Shown here: positions 45,116 to 53,547 of the stretch, piece by piece | Position numbering within the stretch: position 1 is the first letter of the stretch | How the letters are laid out: each line of letters starts with the position of its first letter | Source: Elizabethkingia miricola | GTDB taxonomy: Bacteria; Bacteroidota; Bacteroidia; Flavobacteriales; Weeksellaceae | Assembly (NCBI RefSeq): GCF_001675285.1 | Contig: NZ_LSGQ01000030.1 | Location: 558,001 to 622,000, forward strand | Reading direction: 5' to 3' | DNA: 64,000 bases | The notes under the pieces: model-generated | Told to the model about the DNA's origin: nothing | Seen by the model: the letters and a program-made list of their open reading frames with translations, nothing else | The model's database searches: none | Made by a program: the position numbers and the translations under genes

Positions 45116-46462
45116 ATGAAAATTGTTATCCTGGGTGGCGGTGAAAGCGGCGTTGGTGCTGCCTTTCTGGCTAAGAAAAAGGGTCTGGATGTTTTTTTAT
45201 CAGATCAAGGATCTATAAGAGATAATTATAAAAAAATACTTCTCGATAATGCAATAGATTTCGAGGAGGGAAGCCATGATGAAGATCGGATATTACAGGC
45301 AGACTGGATTATTAAAAGTCCGGGAATACCTAAGAAAGCCGAAATCGTAGGCAAAATTCATCAGAAAGGTATTAGGCTTTCTTCAGAGTTGGAATTTGCT
45401 TATCACTTCACTGATGCTAAAATAATTGCAGTTACCGGAAGTAATGGTAAGACCACTACTACGTCTCTAATCTATCATATCCTGAAAAATGACGGATATA
45501 ATGTAGGACTAGGCGGAAATATTGGAAAAAGCTTTGCTTACCAGGTAGCAACTGAGGATTTTGACTATTATGTACTTGAGGTAAGTAGCTTCCAGTTGGA
45601 CGATATTCAGAATTTTAGACCATATATCAGTTTGCTTCTGAATCTGTCTCAGGATCATTTAGACCAGTATAACTACAATTATGAAGAATACGCATTAGCA
45701 AAATTCAGAATTGCAGAAAATCAGGAAAATGATAATTATTTCATCTACAATAAAGATGATGAAATGAGCCAGAAAATTCTGCAGTCTCTGGAGATTAATG
45801 CTACAATGATTCCTTTCTCTATGAAAGAGAAGCTAAGTGAAGGTGGTTATTCAGTTGACAATGAATTAGTCATTAAACTTCAAGACGACTTCAGAATGAA
45901 AATTTCTGATCTTTCACTTGTAGGAAACCATAATGTTGCCAATAGTTTAGCGGCAAGTATAGCAGGTAAACTGCTAAATATTAGTAATGAAAGTATCCGC
46001 AATAGTCTGATGACATTTCAGGCTGTTCCGCACAGATTGGAGCAGGTTGCAGTTATTAATGATGTGAAATACATCAATGACAGTAAGGCAACCAATGTAA
46101 ATGCTGCATATTATGCACTGGAAAGTGTGAAATATCCTGCAATATGGATTGTTGGTGGAATAGATAAAGGAAATGACTATACAGAAATTGAAGATCTGGT
46201 AAAGAAGAAAGTTCGTGCCATCGTATGTCTGGGATTGGATAATGAAAAGATCATTCAGTTTTTCAGAAACAAAAAGGATTTGATTTTTGAAACCTCTAGC
46301 ATGGAAGAATGTGTAAAGCTTTGTAAAAGCATTGCTGAACCGGGCGATACTGTATTACTGGCACCATGTTGTTCAAGCTTCGATTTATTCAAAAGCTACG
46401 AAGATCGTGGAGATCAGTTCAAAAAGTATGTATTAGAAGGAGAAGAAGTAAAAGAAGATTAA
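45116..46462 (+). CDS. murD: UDP-MurNAc-L-alanine:D-glutamate ligase MurD
   Basis: 448 residues from ATG 45116 (MKIVILGGGESGVGAAFLA), which starts the Rossmann domain and has GGAAGG just upstream; an in-frame ATG at 45083 would add 11 residues and cannot be excluded. ATP loop VTGSNGKTTTTSL, then LLNLSQDHLDQYNYNYEEY and VPHRLEQVAVINDVKYINDSKATN. Adds D-Glu to UDP-MurNAc-L-Ala. Two bases separate the mraY stop from the upstream candidate start. Confidence 0.95.
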   Translation: MKIVILGGGESGVGAAFLAKKKGLDVFLSDQGSIRDNYKKILLDNAIDFEEGSHDEDRILQADWIIKSPGIPKKAEIVGKIHQKGIRLSSELEFAYHFTDAKIIAVTGSNGKTTTTSLIYHILKNDGYNVGLGGNIGKSFAYQVATEDFDYYVLEVSSFQLDDIQNFRPYISLLLNLSQDHLDQYNYNYEEYALAKFRIAENQENDNYFIYNKDDEMSQKILQSLEINATMIPFSMKEKLSEGGYSVDNELVIKLQDDFRMKISDLSLVGNHNVANSLAASIAGKLLNISNESIRNSLMTFQAVPHRLEQVAVINDVKYINDSKATNVNAAYYALESVKYPAIWIVGGIDKGNDYTEIEDLVKKKVRAIVCLGLDNEKIIQFFRNKKDLIFETSSMEECVKLCKSIAEPGDTVLLAPCCSSFDLFKSYEDRGDQFKKYVLEGEEVKED

Positions 46463-46473
46463 GCAAACGTAAA

Positions 46474-47700
46474 ATGGAAAATAATAACGATAACAAATTT
46501 GAATTTCTGAAGGGAGATAAAGTCCTTTGGATGGTTATCATTTTGATTTCCATTTTTTCCATATTTCCGGTGTATTCAGCCAGTTCTAACCTGGAATATA
46601 TTGTGAATAATGGTACTACAACCGGTCACGTAATCAAGCATATTTTCTTTGTACTTCTGGGATTAGGAATTATGCGTCTTGTAGGGGTTGTCAAGTATGA
46701 ATATATCGGAAAGCTGAGTAGTATTTTACTCGGAGTTACCGTTTTTCTATTGTTACTAACCACATTTACGGGGCAGAAAATTGATGGAGCCAGTGCATCT
46801 CGTTGGTTAAAGATACCTGGTACGCCAATATCTTTCCAGCCGTCTACATTTGCTTATTTAATGCTAATCATATATATCTGCAGATATCTGACAAAAAAGA
46901 TCACCAGAGAAAGGTTGCCAATAGAGAATATTATTTACCTGTTCGGACCTACACTATTGGTGTTTGGTCTTGTAGCAAAGGATAATGGTTCCACAGCATT
47001 AATGATCATGTTTGTGTCTTTAATCGTTATGGCACTGGGAAGGCTTCCGCTGAAGTATATTATAGGCTTCTCCGGAGCTTTGGGAATATTTGCAGGAATC
47101 TTCCTTGTAGTTGCTCTCAATACTAATCTTATTGGCGGAAACCGTGTACATACATGGAAGAGCCGTATTGAGGCATTTAGCAAGAAAAAAGATGAAGCTT
47201 TAACCGAAGAGGATAAAGCAAAAAACTATCAGGTAATGCAGGCGAAAGCTGCGATAGTACATGGTGGGGCTATAGGAATGGGACCCGGTAAAAGTGCATT
47301 AAAACAAACTTTGCCACAGTCCGTATCCGATTTTATTTTTGCAATTATTGTAGAAGAGTATGGTGCTATTGGTGCCACAATACTTATCACATTATATTTC
47401 ATTATGATTGTAAGGATTGTAATGATCGCCAGTAAGATTCCAATGTTCTTTGGTTCTTTGCTGGTATTGGCATTAGGAATTATGATTTTTGTACAGCTAT
47501 CAGTAAACATAGCGGTGGCAGTAAATCTTATTCCGGTTACAGGGCAGCCATTGCCACTGATTAGCTACGGAGGTACATCCATGTTGGTGACCTATCTGCA
47601 GTTAGGAATTATATTAAGTGTAAGCTCAAGAATTCTGACTAATGAAGAAGAAGGAATGGGTAAAAAACAAACAGTAGAAGAAATAAATGACATCGCCTAG
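46474..47700 (+). CDS. ftsW: Septal peptidoglycan polymerase FtsW
   Basis: 408 residues from ATG 46474 (MENNNDNKFEFLKGDKVLW); the same frame is open further upstream inside murD, giving only basic non-membrane residues, so it is rejected. SEDS-family protein with about ten helices; ASRWLKIPGTPISFQPS, NGSTALMIMFVSL, and the C-terminal VNIAVAVNLIPVTGQPLPLISYGGTSML are the family's marks. Glycosyltransferase partner of FtsI. Overlaps murG by 14 bases. Confidence 0.96.
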   Translation: MENNNDNKFEFLKGDKVLWMVIILISIFSIFPVYSASSNLEYIVNNGTTTGHVIKHIFFVLLGLGIMRLVGVVKYEYIGKLSSILLGVTVFLLLLTTFTGQKIDGASASRWLKIPGTPISFQPSTFAYLMLIIYICRYLTKKITRERLPIENIIYLFGPTLLVFGLVAKDNGSTALMIMFVSLIVMALGRLPLKYIIGFSGALGIFAGIFLVVALNTNLIGGNRVHTWKSRIEAFSKKKDEALTEEDKAKNYQVMQAKAAIVHGGAIGMGPGKSALKQTLPQSVSDFIFAIIVEEYGAIGATILITLYFIMIVRIVMIASKIPMFFGSLLVLALGIMIFVQLSVNIAVAVNLIPVTGQPLPLISYGGTSMLVTYLQLGIILSVSSRILTNEEEGMGKKQTVEEINDIA

Positions 47701-48802
47701 AGTATTATTAAGCGGAGGAGGAACCGGAGGACATATTTTTCCGGCGGTTTCTATTGCTCAGGAAATTCAAAAAAGATTTCCGGATGCAGAGTTCATGTTT
47801 ATCGGAGCTTTGGGAAAGATGGAAATGGAAAAAGTTCCACAGGCCGGATTTAAAATTGAAGGGCTGGATATTGCAGGTTTCGACAGAGGCAATATTTTAT
47901 CAAACTTTAAACTGCCATTCAGACTACTGAGCAGCATTTCTAAAGCAAAGAAAATTATCAGAAACTTCAAACCCGATTTTGCTATCGGAACCGGAGGTTT
48001 TGCAAGTGGACCCGCTTTATGGGCAGCGTCTCAGTTAGGAGTTCCTACATTTATTCAGGAGCAAAACTCTTTTCCTGGAGTTACTAATAAAATTCTGTCG
48101 AAAAAGGCTAAAGCAGTATTTACTGCTTATCCTGGAATGGAAAGTTTCTTTCCAAATACAGAAGTGAAATTTCTTGGAAATCCAATACGTCAGAATATTA
48201 TAGATGATAAGCTGGCTCCGGAGGTAGCAAAAGAAAAATTAGGATTACAGAATAAATTAACCATTCTTTCTGTAGGAGGAAGTCAGGGGTCCAGAACACT
48301 GAATAACGGTTGGAAAGATAATCTGGATAAGCTGACTGAAAAAGGCTATCAGTTGATATGGCAGACAGGAAAGCTTGATTATGAAGCTCTAAATAAAAAT
48401 CAGGAAATTCAAAATCTGAGTAGAGCTGAAGGTCAGATTTCACTGAATGAATTTATCAAAGATATGGGAACAGCTTATTCTGCAGCAGATGTTATTGTTT
48501 CCCGTGCAGGGGCAATCGCTATTTCTGAGCTTGCAGTAGCAGTGAAGCCTATCTTACTGATCCCATTACCAACTGCAGCAGAAGATCATCAGACCAAAAA
48601 TGCACAAAGTCTGGTTGATCAAAAAGCGGCATTTATGGTTAAGGACGTAGAAATGAAAGATAAATTCTGGAATACACTGGAGCAGATTTGTGAAAATGAA
48701 GCTCTGAGAAAAGAAATGATGGTAAATCTGGAGAAATTTGGAAAGCCAGAAGCTACAAAGCAAATTGTAGATGAAATATTGAAAATATATAAAGATAAAT
48801 AA
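47687..48802 (+). CDS. murG: Lipid II synthase MurG
   Basis: 371 residues. Adds GlcNAc from UDP-GlcNAc to lipid I at the inner face of the membrane. VLLSGGGTGGHIFPAVSIA is the N-terminal G loop, FIQEQNSFPGVTNKILS and SVGGSQGSRTLNN the middle ones, and SRAGAIAISELAVAVKPILLIPLPTAAEDHQTKNA the UDP-GlcNAc site. Coupled to ftsW. Confidence 0.97.
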   Translation: MTSPRVLLSGGGTGGHIFPAVSIAQEIQKRFPDAEFMFIGALGKMEMEKVPQAGFKIEGLDIAGFDRGNILSNFKLPFRLLSSISKAKKIIRNFKPDFAIGTGGFASGPALWAASQLGVPTFIQEQNSFPGVTNKILSKKAKAVFTAYPGMESFFPNTEVKFLGNPIRQNIIDDKLAPEVAKEKLGLQNKLTILSVGGSQGSRTLNNGWKDNLDKLTEKGYQLIWQTGKLDYEALNKNQEIQNLSRAEGQISLNEFIKDMGTAYSAADVIVSRAGAIAISELAVAVKPILLIPLPTAAEDHQTKNAQSLVDQKAAFMVKDVEMKDKFWNTLEQICENEALRKEMMVNLEKFGKPEATKQIVDEILKIYKDK

Positions 48803-48817
48803 AGAATAAAATCAGCA

Positions 48818-48843
48818 GTGTCATCCTGAGCTTGTCGAAGGAC
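48818..48843 (+). repeat. REP-like dispersed repeat, left of the GIY-YIG gene
   Basis: Contains TGTCATCCTGAGCTTGTCGAAG. The reverse complement of the copy at 49151-49172 reads TGTCAGGCTGAGCCTGTCGAAG, matching at 19 of 22 positions. Further copies are at 59580-59601 and 59633-59654. I have often seen this word in flavobacterial intergenic regions. Confidence 0.85.
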
Positions 48844-48851
48844 AATAAAAG

Positions 48852-49145
48852 ATGAAAACTTATTATGTATATATTGTAAAGTGTTCGGATAATTCTTACT
48901 ATACAGGGATGACGAATAATCTAACCAGAAGAATTGATGAACATAATGAAGGTAATAACCCAGAAAGTTATACATATACAAGAAGACCTGTTAAGTTGGT
49001 TTTTTATTCCGAATTTAATGAAGTAGAACAGGCAATCGCTTTTGAAAAACAAGTGAAAGGCTGGAGTAGAAAAAAGAAAGAAGCTATAATTAATGACAAT
49101 TGGGAAATATTACCAGATTTGTCTAAAAATAGAATGAAAAAGTAA
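48852..49145 (+). CDS. GIY-YIG nuclease family protein inserted in the division cluster
   Basis: 97-residue stand-alone GIY-YIG domain (YhbQ/UPF0213-like): YYVYIVKCSDNSYYTGMTNNLTRRIDEH gives the two motif Tyr, Gly19-Thr21 and the catalytic Arg, and AIAFEKQVKGWSRKKK contains the metal-binding Glu65. Probably a single-strand or structure-specific endonuclease. The start lies nine bases after one repeat and the stop six bases before another, in opposite orientation, which makes gene plus repeats look like one unit that entered between murG and murC. Whether it acts on the repeats is unknown. Confidence 0.9.
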   Translation: MKTYYVYIVKCSDNSYYTGMTNNLTRRIDEHNEGNNPESYTYTRRPVKLVFYSEFNEVEQAIAFEKQVKGWSRKKKEAIINDNWEILPDLSKNRMKK

Positions 49146-49150
49146 CGAGG

Positions 49151-49172
49151 CTTCGACAGGCTCAGCCTGACA
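49151..49172 (-). repeat. REP-like dispersed repeat, right of the GIY-YIG gene
   Basis: CTTCGACAGGCTCAGCCTGACA on the plus strand; inverted relative to the copy at 48818-48843. Each copy also holds an internal short dyad (GGCTCAGCC). Confidence 0.85.
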
Positions 49173-49259
49173 AAGTTACAGAAGAGGTTACAAAATAATA
49201 ATATAAGCATCCTGAAGAAAACTAAAGGATAAATAAAAATTAAAAAAGTAAGAAGTCAG

Positions 49260-50618
49260 ATGGCTGATGTTAATACATACGAAAACTATTATTTTATAGG
49301 AATTGGAGGAATTGGAATGAGTACGCTGGCGCGTTACTTCCATTCTGTAGGTAAAAAGGTGGCGGGTTATGATAAAACGCATACCAAACTTACGAATGCC
49401 CTTCAGACGGAAGGAATAACAATAAATTTCGATGATGTATTAACTAATGTAGAAGAGAACCTGACTCCTGAAAATACATTAATTGTTTTTACACCAGCAA
49501 TTAAGAATCTTAAGATCTTAGACTACTTTACAGAGAAAGGGTTTACCATAATGAAGAGAGCTAAAGTTTTGGGAATTCTTACTGAAACTACAGAATGTGT
49601 AGCCGTAGCCGGGACACATGGGAAAACTACAACTTCTACGCTGATAGCACATTTATGTAAAGTTGCGAATCTTCCTTTCTCGGGTTTTTTAGGAGGTATT
49701 GCAGAAAATTATGGGTCTAATTTCATTTTCAATGGTACAGATATATCCGTTGTAGAAGCAGATGAATATGATCGTTCTTTTATGAATCTTCGTCCAAAGT
49801 GGGCAGTTGTAACCTCAATGGATGCGGATCATTTAGATATTTATGGTGATAAAAATACAATAGAAGAATCATTCAGAGATTTTGCAGGGCTGGTTCCTGA
49901 AGATCAGCAGTTATTTGTCCGTAAAGGACTTGACATTGGCAGAGAATCAGTATCCTATGCTGTAAATGAAGAAGCAGACTATTATTCCGATCATATTCGT
50001 ATGGAAGGTGGAACGCTTAGATTTGATTTTCATGCCGGTGATGAAACTATTGAGGATTTTGAATGGCATTTACCAGGAATTCATAATGTAGAAAACGCGA
50101 CTGTAGCAATAGCAATAGTACACCAGTTGGGAGCAAGCTATGAAGATCTTAAAAAAGGAATTAAATCTTTCAAAGGGATTAAAAGAAGATATACCAAGCA
50201 TTTCTTTGAGAATGGGAAAATATATATAGATGACTATGCCCATCACCCAACTGAGCTAAATGCTGTAATTGGTTCCATAAAAACCTTTTATCCCGATAAA
50301 AAGCTGTTAATAGTCTTTCAGCCGCATTTATTTACCAGAACAAGAGATTTTGTAGATGGTTTTGCTGAAAGTCTGAGTAAAGGAGAAGAGTTGATCTTAT
50401 TAGATATATATCCAGCTCGTGAATTGCCAATAGAAGGTGTGACTTCTGATTGGTTATTGGAAAAAGTAAAAAGTGAAAAGAAAGAAATAAGCAGCCTTCA
50501 GGATGCATTTGAAAAAATTAAAAATAAAGAATTTGATATTCTCCTTACTGTCGGAGCAGGAAATATAGATACTTTGTACGATCCGATTATGGAATGGATG
50601 GGAAAAGAAAAAGAATAA
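49260..50618 (+). CDS. murC: UDP-MurNAc:L-alanine ligase MurC
   Basis: 452 residues. First of the Mur ligases: adds L-Ala to UDP-MurNAc. Rossmann loop FIGIGGIGMSTLARYF, ATP loop VAGTHGKTTTSTLIAH, VEADEYDRSFMNL, GIKRRYTKHF and DDYAHHPTEL are all present. Upstream gap of 115 bases contains the right-hand repeat and no gene. Confidence 0.96.
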   Translation: MADVNTYENYYFIGIGGIGMSTLARYFHSVGKKVAGYDKTHTKLTNALQTEGITINFDDVLTNVEENLTPENTLIVFTPAIKNLKILDYFTEKGFTIMKRAKVLGILTETTECVAVAGTHGKTTTSTLIAHLCKVANLPFSGFLGGIAENYGSNFIFNGTDISVVEADEYDRSFMNLRPKWAVVTSMDADHLDIYGDKNTIEESFRDFAGLVPEDQQLFVRKGLDIGRESVSYAVNEEADYYSDHIRMEGGTLRFDFHAGDETIEDFEWHLPGIHNVENATVAIAIVHQLGASYEDLKKGIKSFKGIKRRYTKHFFENGKIYIDDYAHHPTELNAVIGSIKTFYPDKKLLIVFQPHLFTRTRDFVDGFAESLSKGEELILLDIYPARELPIEGVTSDWLLEKVKSEKKEISSLQDAFEKIKNKEFDILLTVGAGNIDTLYDPIMEWMGKEKE

Positions 50619-50625
50619 TTTATTT

Positions 50626-50636
50626 GAACGCAAAGA
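50626..50636 (+). repeat. Left inverted repeat flanking the GxxExxY gene
   Basis: GAACGCAAAGA; its partner at 51141-51151 reads GAATGCAAAGA on the minus strand (10 of 11). A second GCAAAGG word follows at about 50667, matched by CCTTTGC at 51132. Confidence 0.6.
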
Positions 50637-50697
50637 ATTAAGAGCAGATGATTTTTGAATAAAGAAAGCAAAGGCGTTTCACTCAACAAAGCTAAAA

Positions 50698-51096
50698 ATG
50701 ACAGAAAACGAAATTTCTAAAGAAGTTATTGATGCAGGACTTAAAGTGCATAAAGCTTTAGGAATGGGTTTATATGAGACCGTATATGAACAATGTCTGG
50801 CTCATGAACTAACTAAAAGAGGTTTGTATGTTGAAAGACAAAAATTTCTGTCCATTATTTATGATGATCTGGAAGTAAGTAATGCTTTTAAAGTGGATTT
50901 ACTAGTGGAAAATAAAGTTGTTATTAAAGTCAAAGCACAGGAAAACCTGATTGATTTTCATGCCGCACAACTAATGAATTATTTAAAATTAGGAGATTAT
51001 AGACTGGGATTGTTGTTAAATTTTAATTCGAAATTATTTAAGACAGGAATAAAGAGAATTGTAAACAGGCTGAAAAATGAAACAGGCATAGCTTAA
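50698..51096 (+). CDS. GxxExxY protein inserted in the division cluster
   Basis: 132 residues of the GxxExxY family; the name-giving motif is in LGMGLYETVYEQCLAHEL. The layout (E...Y, then VDLLVENKVVIKVKA, then AQLMNYLKL) resembles the PD-(D/E)xK nuclease fold, here with Asp and the last acidic/Lys pair changed to KVKA, so catalytic competence is doubtful: many relatives have IELKA. Sits between murC and ftsQ without any evident link to cell-wall synthesis, and is bracketed by short inverted GCAAAG repeats, so it is probably an inserted accessory gene. Confidence 0.85.
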   Translation: MTENEISKEVIDAGLKVHKALGMGLYETVYEQCLAHELTKRGLYVERQKFLSIIYDDLEVSNAFKVDLLVENKVVIKVKAQENLIDFHAAQLMNYLKLGDYRLGLLLNFNSKLFKTGIKRIVNRLKNETGIA

Positions 51097-51130
51097 GCGA
51101 AGCGGCTCAGCGAAACAAAAAAGGTATAAA

Positions 51131-51151
51131 TCCTTTGCGGTCTTTGCATTC
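51131..51151 (-). repeat. Right inverted repeat flanking the GxxExxY gene
   Basis: Plus strand TCCTTTGCGGTCTTTGCATTC (first and last halves); on the minus strand it begins GAATGCAAAGA, matching the left copy at 50626-50636. Confidence 0.6.
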
Positions 51152-51193
51152 AAGAAAATATGTTCAGAAAGAAATAGGTATTGAGATAGAAAA

Positions 51194-52093
51194 ATGAAAA
51201 ATAAATACAGAATATTAAAAATCTTCGTAGTAATAGTGCTTTTGGCATTTTTACTCAATTTTTCATTGAAACGATTCAGTACCAAAGAACAGAAACTAAA
51301 AATAGACTTAACACAGGAGACGCCTGTATATTTTATAGATGAAGCAACAGTAAAAAGTATTGTAAAGAAAAGTAACCCCTCAGGAAAAGTAGGAACTTTA
51401 GATATACCCGCACTTGAAAAAAAATTGAATGCTCTTAAAGCAGTAGACAGTGCAAATGTGTATCTTAACCTGAACGGAGTGCTAAATGTAGATGTAAAAC
51501 AAAGAGTGCCATTTATGAGAATAAACAATGGCGCGAAGCAATACTATGTTGATAGCAATGGCGAAGAATTTCCGCTTTCAGATAAATTTTCATACCCGTG
51601 TATGCTGGTTTCAGGGGATATTCCGAAAGAAGATTATAAAGGACTATCTGAGCTTATTGCTAAAATAGGAAAAGATGATTTCAACAAAAGATATTTTGTA
51701 GGAATAAATAAAGAAGGCGGGAATTATGAGTTGCTTACTGATGAAGGAAACTTCAAGGTGCAATTAGGAGATCTGGAAAATATAGACTTTAAACTAAAAG
51801 GATTTAAAACTTTTGCTGAAAAGTACCTTATTTATCAGGATCCGATGAAGTACAGACAAGTGTCGGTAAAGTATAATAACCAAATTGTAACAACATTACG
51901 AAAAGGTTTTAAATCAGATGCTGACAGCTTGTTAACTCAGAAACTGCCAAATAATATTATTGCGAGACCAGTATTGGTCTCGGATAAAAAAGCTCCGGAA
52001 AAGAAGAAAGCTCCTCCCGAGAAAAAGCCCGAGCACAAAAAAGAAAAGGGCAAAAAGACACAAGCTAAAGATAAAAAGAAAGAAAAAAAATAA
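51194..52093 (+). CDS. ftsQ: Cell division protein FtsQ
   Basis: 299 residues. Single membrane helix near residues 8-24 (ILKIFVVIVLLAFLLNF), then a POTRA-like domain (PVYFIDEATVKSIVKK, LEKKLNALKAVDSANVYLNLNGVLNVDVKQRVPFMRIN) and the FtsQ beta domain (YYVDSNGEEFPLSDKF). The C-terminus is a long Lys/Pro/Glu tail (about 35 residues) beyond the folded part. Divisome scaffold linking FtsL/B to FtsWI. Identified by motif and by position before ftsA. Confidence 0.92.
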   Translation: MKNKYRILKIFVVIVLLAFLLNFSLKRFSTKEQKLKIDLTQETPVYFIDEATVKSIVKKSNPSGKVGTLDIPALEKKLNALKAVDSANVYLNLNGVLNVDVKQRVPFMRINNGAKQYYVDSNGEEFPLSDKFSYPCMLVSGDIPKEDYKGLSELIAKIGKDDFNKRYFVGINKEGGNYELLTDEGNFKVQLGDLENIDFKLKGFKTFAEKYLIYQDPMKYRQVSVKYNNQIVTTLRKGFKSDADSLLTQKLPNNIIARPVLVSDKKAPEKKKAPPEKKPEHKKEKGKKTQAKDKKKEKK

Positions 52094-52122
52094 TAAATCA
52101 AACTGAATAATTAGAGATAGTG

Positions 52123-53484
52123 ATGGAAACAAACGAATTTGCAGTAGGGCTCGACATTGGGACTACCAAGATTGTAGCCATTGTGGGCAGAAAAAATGCC
52201 CATGGAAAAATAGAAATAATGGGCGTAGGACGAAGTAAAAGTCTTGGCGTTCATAAGGGCATTGTTAACAATATTTCACAAACGATAAGCTCTATTCAGG
52301 CAGCTGTTTCCGAAGCTGAGAAAAGTGCGGGAGTGAAAATAAAGAATGTTACAGTAGGTATTGCCGGTAAGCACATTCGAAGCTTACAACATTCCGATTA
52401 TATAATGCGAGAGCATCCGGATAGATATATTACTGAAGACGATATAGAACAACTTAAAAACCAGGTGAAAAAGCTGGTAATGCTTCCTGGTGAAGAGATT
52501 ATCCACGTGTTGCCTCAGGAATATAAAGTAGATTCTGAAGGAGAGATTCAGGAACCTATTGGAATGCACGGAAAGAGGTTGGAAGCTAACTTCCATGTTG
52601 TTGTTGGACAGATGGGATCTATCCGTAATATTGCACGTTGTGTAAAAGAAGCTGGGTTAGATATGGAGGCTCTTACGCTAGAGCCATTAGCATCTTCCGA
52701 AGCAGTTCTTACAAAAGAAGAAAAAGAAGCAGGTGTTGCGATTGTAGATATCGGAGGTGGTACTACAGATGTCGCAATATTTAAAGACAATATTATCCGT
52801 CATACATGCGTTATTCCTTATGGCGGAGGAATTATTACAGATGATATTAAAGAAGGATGTTCTATCATCGAGAACCATGCAGAAAAGCTAAAAGTAAAAT
52901 TTGGTTCTGCTGTTCCCGAGTTAGAAAAAGATTCAACTTTTGTTACCATTCCTGGACTTCACGGAAGACCAGACAAAGAGATTTCTTTAAAAACTTTGGC
53001 ACAAATTATTAATGCGAGAGTAGAAGAGATTCTGGAAATGGTAAATAATGAACTAAAAGGCTACGGTGCATACGAGCAAAAGAAAAAACTTATTGCTGGT
53101 ATTGTGCTTACAGGAGGCGGATCTAATCTTAGACACCTTCGTCAGCTTTCCAATTATATAACCGGATTTGATGCCAGAATCGGTTATGCAAATGAATATG
53201 TAGCGAATGATAAGAACCAGTTTTTAAAAGGTCCTGAATTTGCTACTTCTATTGGACTTCTGATGGAAAGCTTAAAAATCAGAGATAAGAGAGCTTTTGA
53301 GGAACCTGAGATTGTTGAACAGGTAACCGAAACAGTTACTGACAAGAAAGAAACAGTAACCGAAAATACGACAGAAGTTGTAGCACAAACTCCGGTAGCA
53401 GAAGCAAGCAAGAGTAAGATGAAACCTACTCTGGGACAGTCTATTATGGAGAAAGTTCGAAAATTTTTCGAAGAAGTTGAATAA
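52123..53484 (+). CDS. ftsA: Cell division protein FtsA
   Basis: 453 residues from ATG 52123 (the GTG before it is not needed). Actin-like ATPase that ties FtsZ to the membrane. Phosphate-1 loop FAVGLDIGTTKIVAIVG, phosphate-2 VAIVDIGGGTTDVAIF, adenosine motif GIVLTGGGSNLRHL. The C-terminus ends with a variable Glu/Thr/Val-rich linker and the amphipathic membrane helix SIMEKVRKFFEEVE. 63 bases before ftsZ. Confidence 0.97.
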   Translation: METNEFAVGLDIGTTKIVAIVGRKNAHGKIEIMGVGRSKSLGVHKGIVNNISQTISSIQAAVSEAEKSAGVKIKNVTVGIAGKHIRSLQHSDYIMREHPDRYITEDDIEQLKNQVKKLVMLPGEEIIHVLPQEYKVDSEGEIQEPIGMHGKRLEANFHVVVGQMGSIRNIARCVKEAGLDMEALTLEPLASSEAVLTKEEKEAGVAIVDIGGGTTDVAIFKDNIIRHTCVIPYGGGIITDDIKEGCSIIENHAEKLKVKFGSAVPELEKDSTFVTIPGLHGRPDKEISLKTLAQIINARVEEILEMVNNELKGYGAYEQKKKLIAGIVLTGGGSNLRHLRQLSNYITGFDARIGYANEYVANDKNQFLKGPEFATSIGLLMESLKIRDKRAFEEPEIVEQVTETVTDKKETVTENTTEVVAQTPVAEASKSKMKPTLGQSIMEKVRKFFEEVE

Positions 53485-53547
53485 TTTTTTTTAAATATCA
53501 TTAAAGTTTGCTAAATTTTGCAGACCGTTATATAAACGAAACAAAGA

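Noticed and set aside
47229..47510. Minus-strand ORF within ftsW
   Set aside because: Shadow of a membrane protein gene; hydrophobic on both strands.
48619..48981. Minus-strand ORF of 120 codons across the murG end and the left repeat
   Set aside because: Shadow of murG and of the GIY-YIG gene; its codons over the repeat come from the repeat itself.
48818..49172. The GIY-YIG unit as an insertion sequence
   Set aside because: There is no transposase and no target-site duplication I can see; the repeats belong to a REP-like family found elsewhere without a gene.
52600..52800. Frameshift or truncation in ftsA
   Set aside because: All nucleotide-binding motifs and the C-terminal membrane helix are in one continuous frame.
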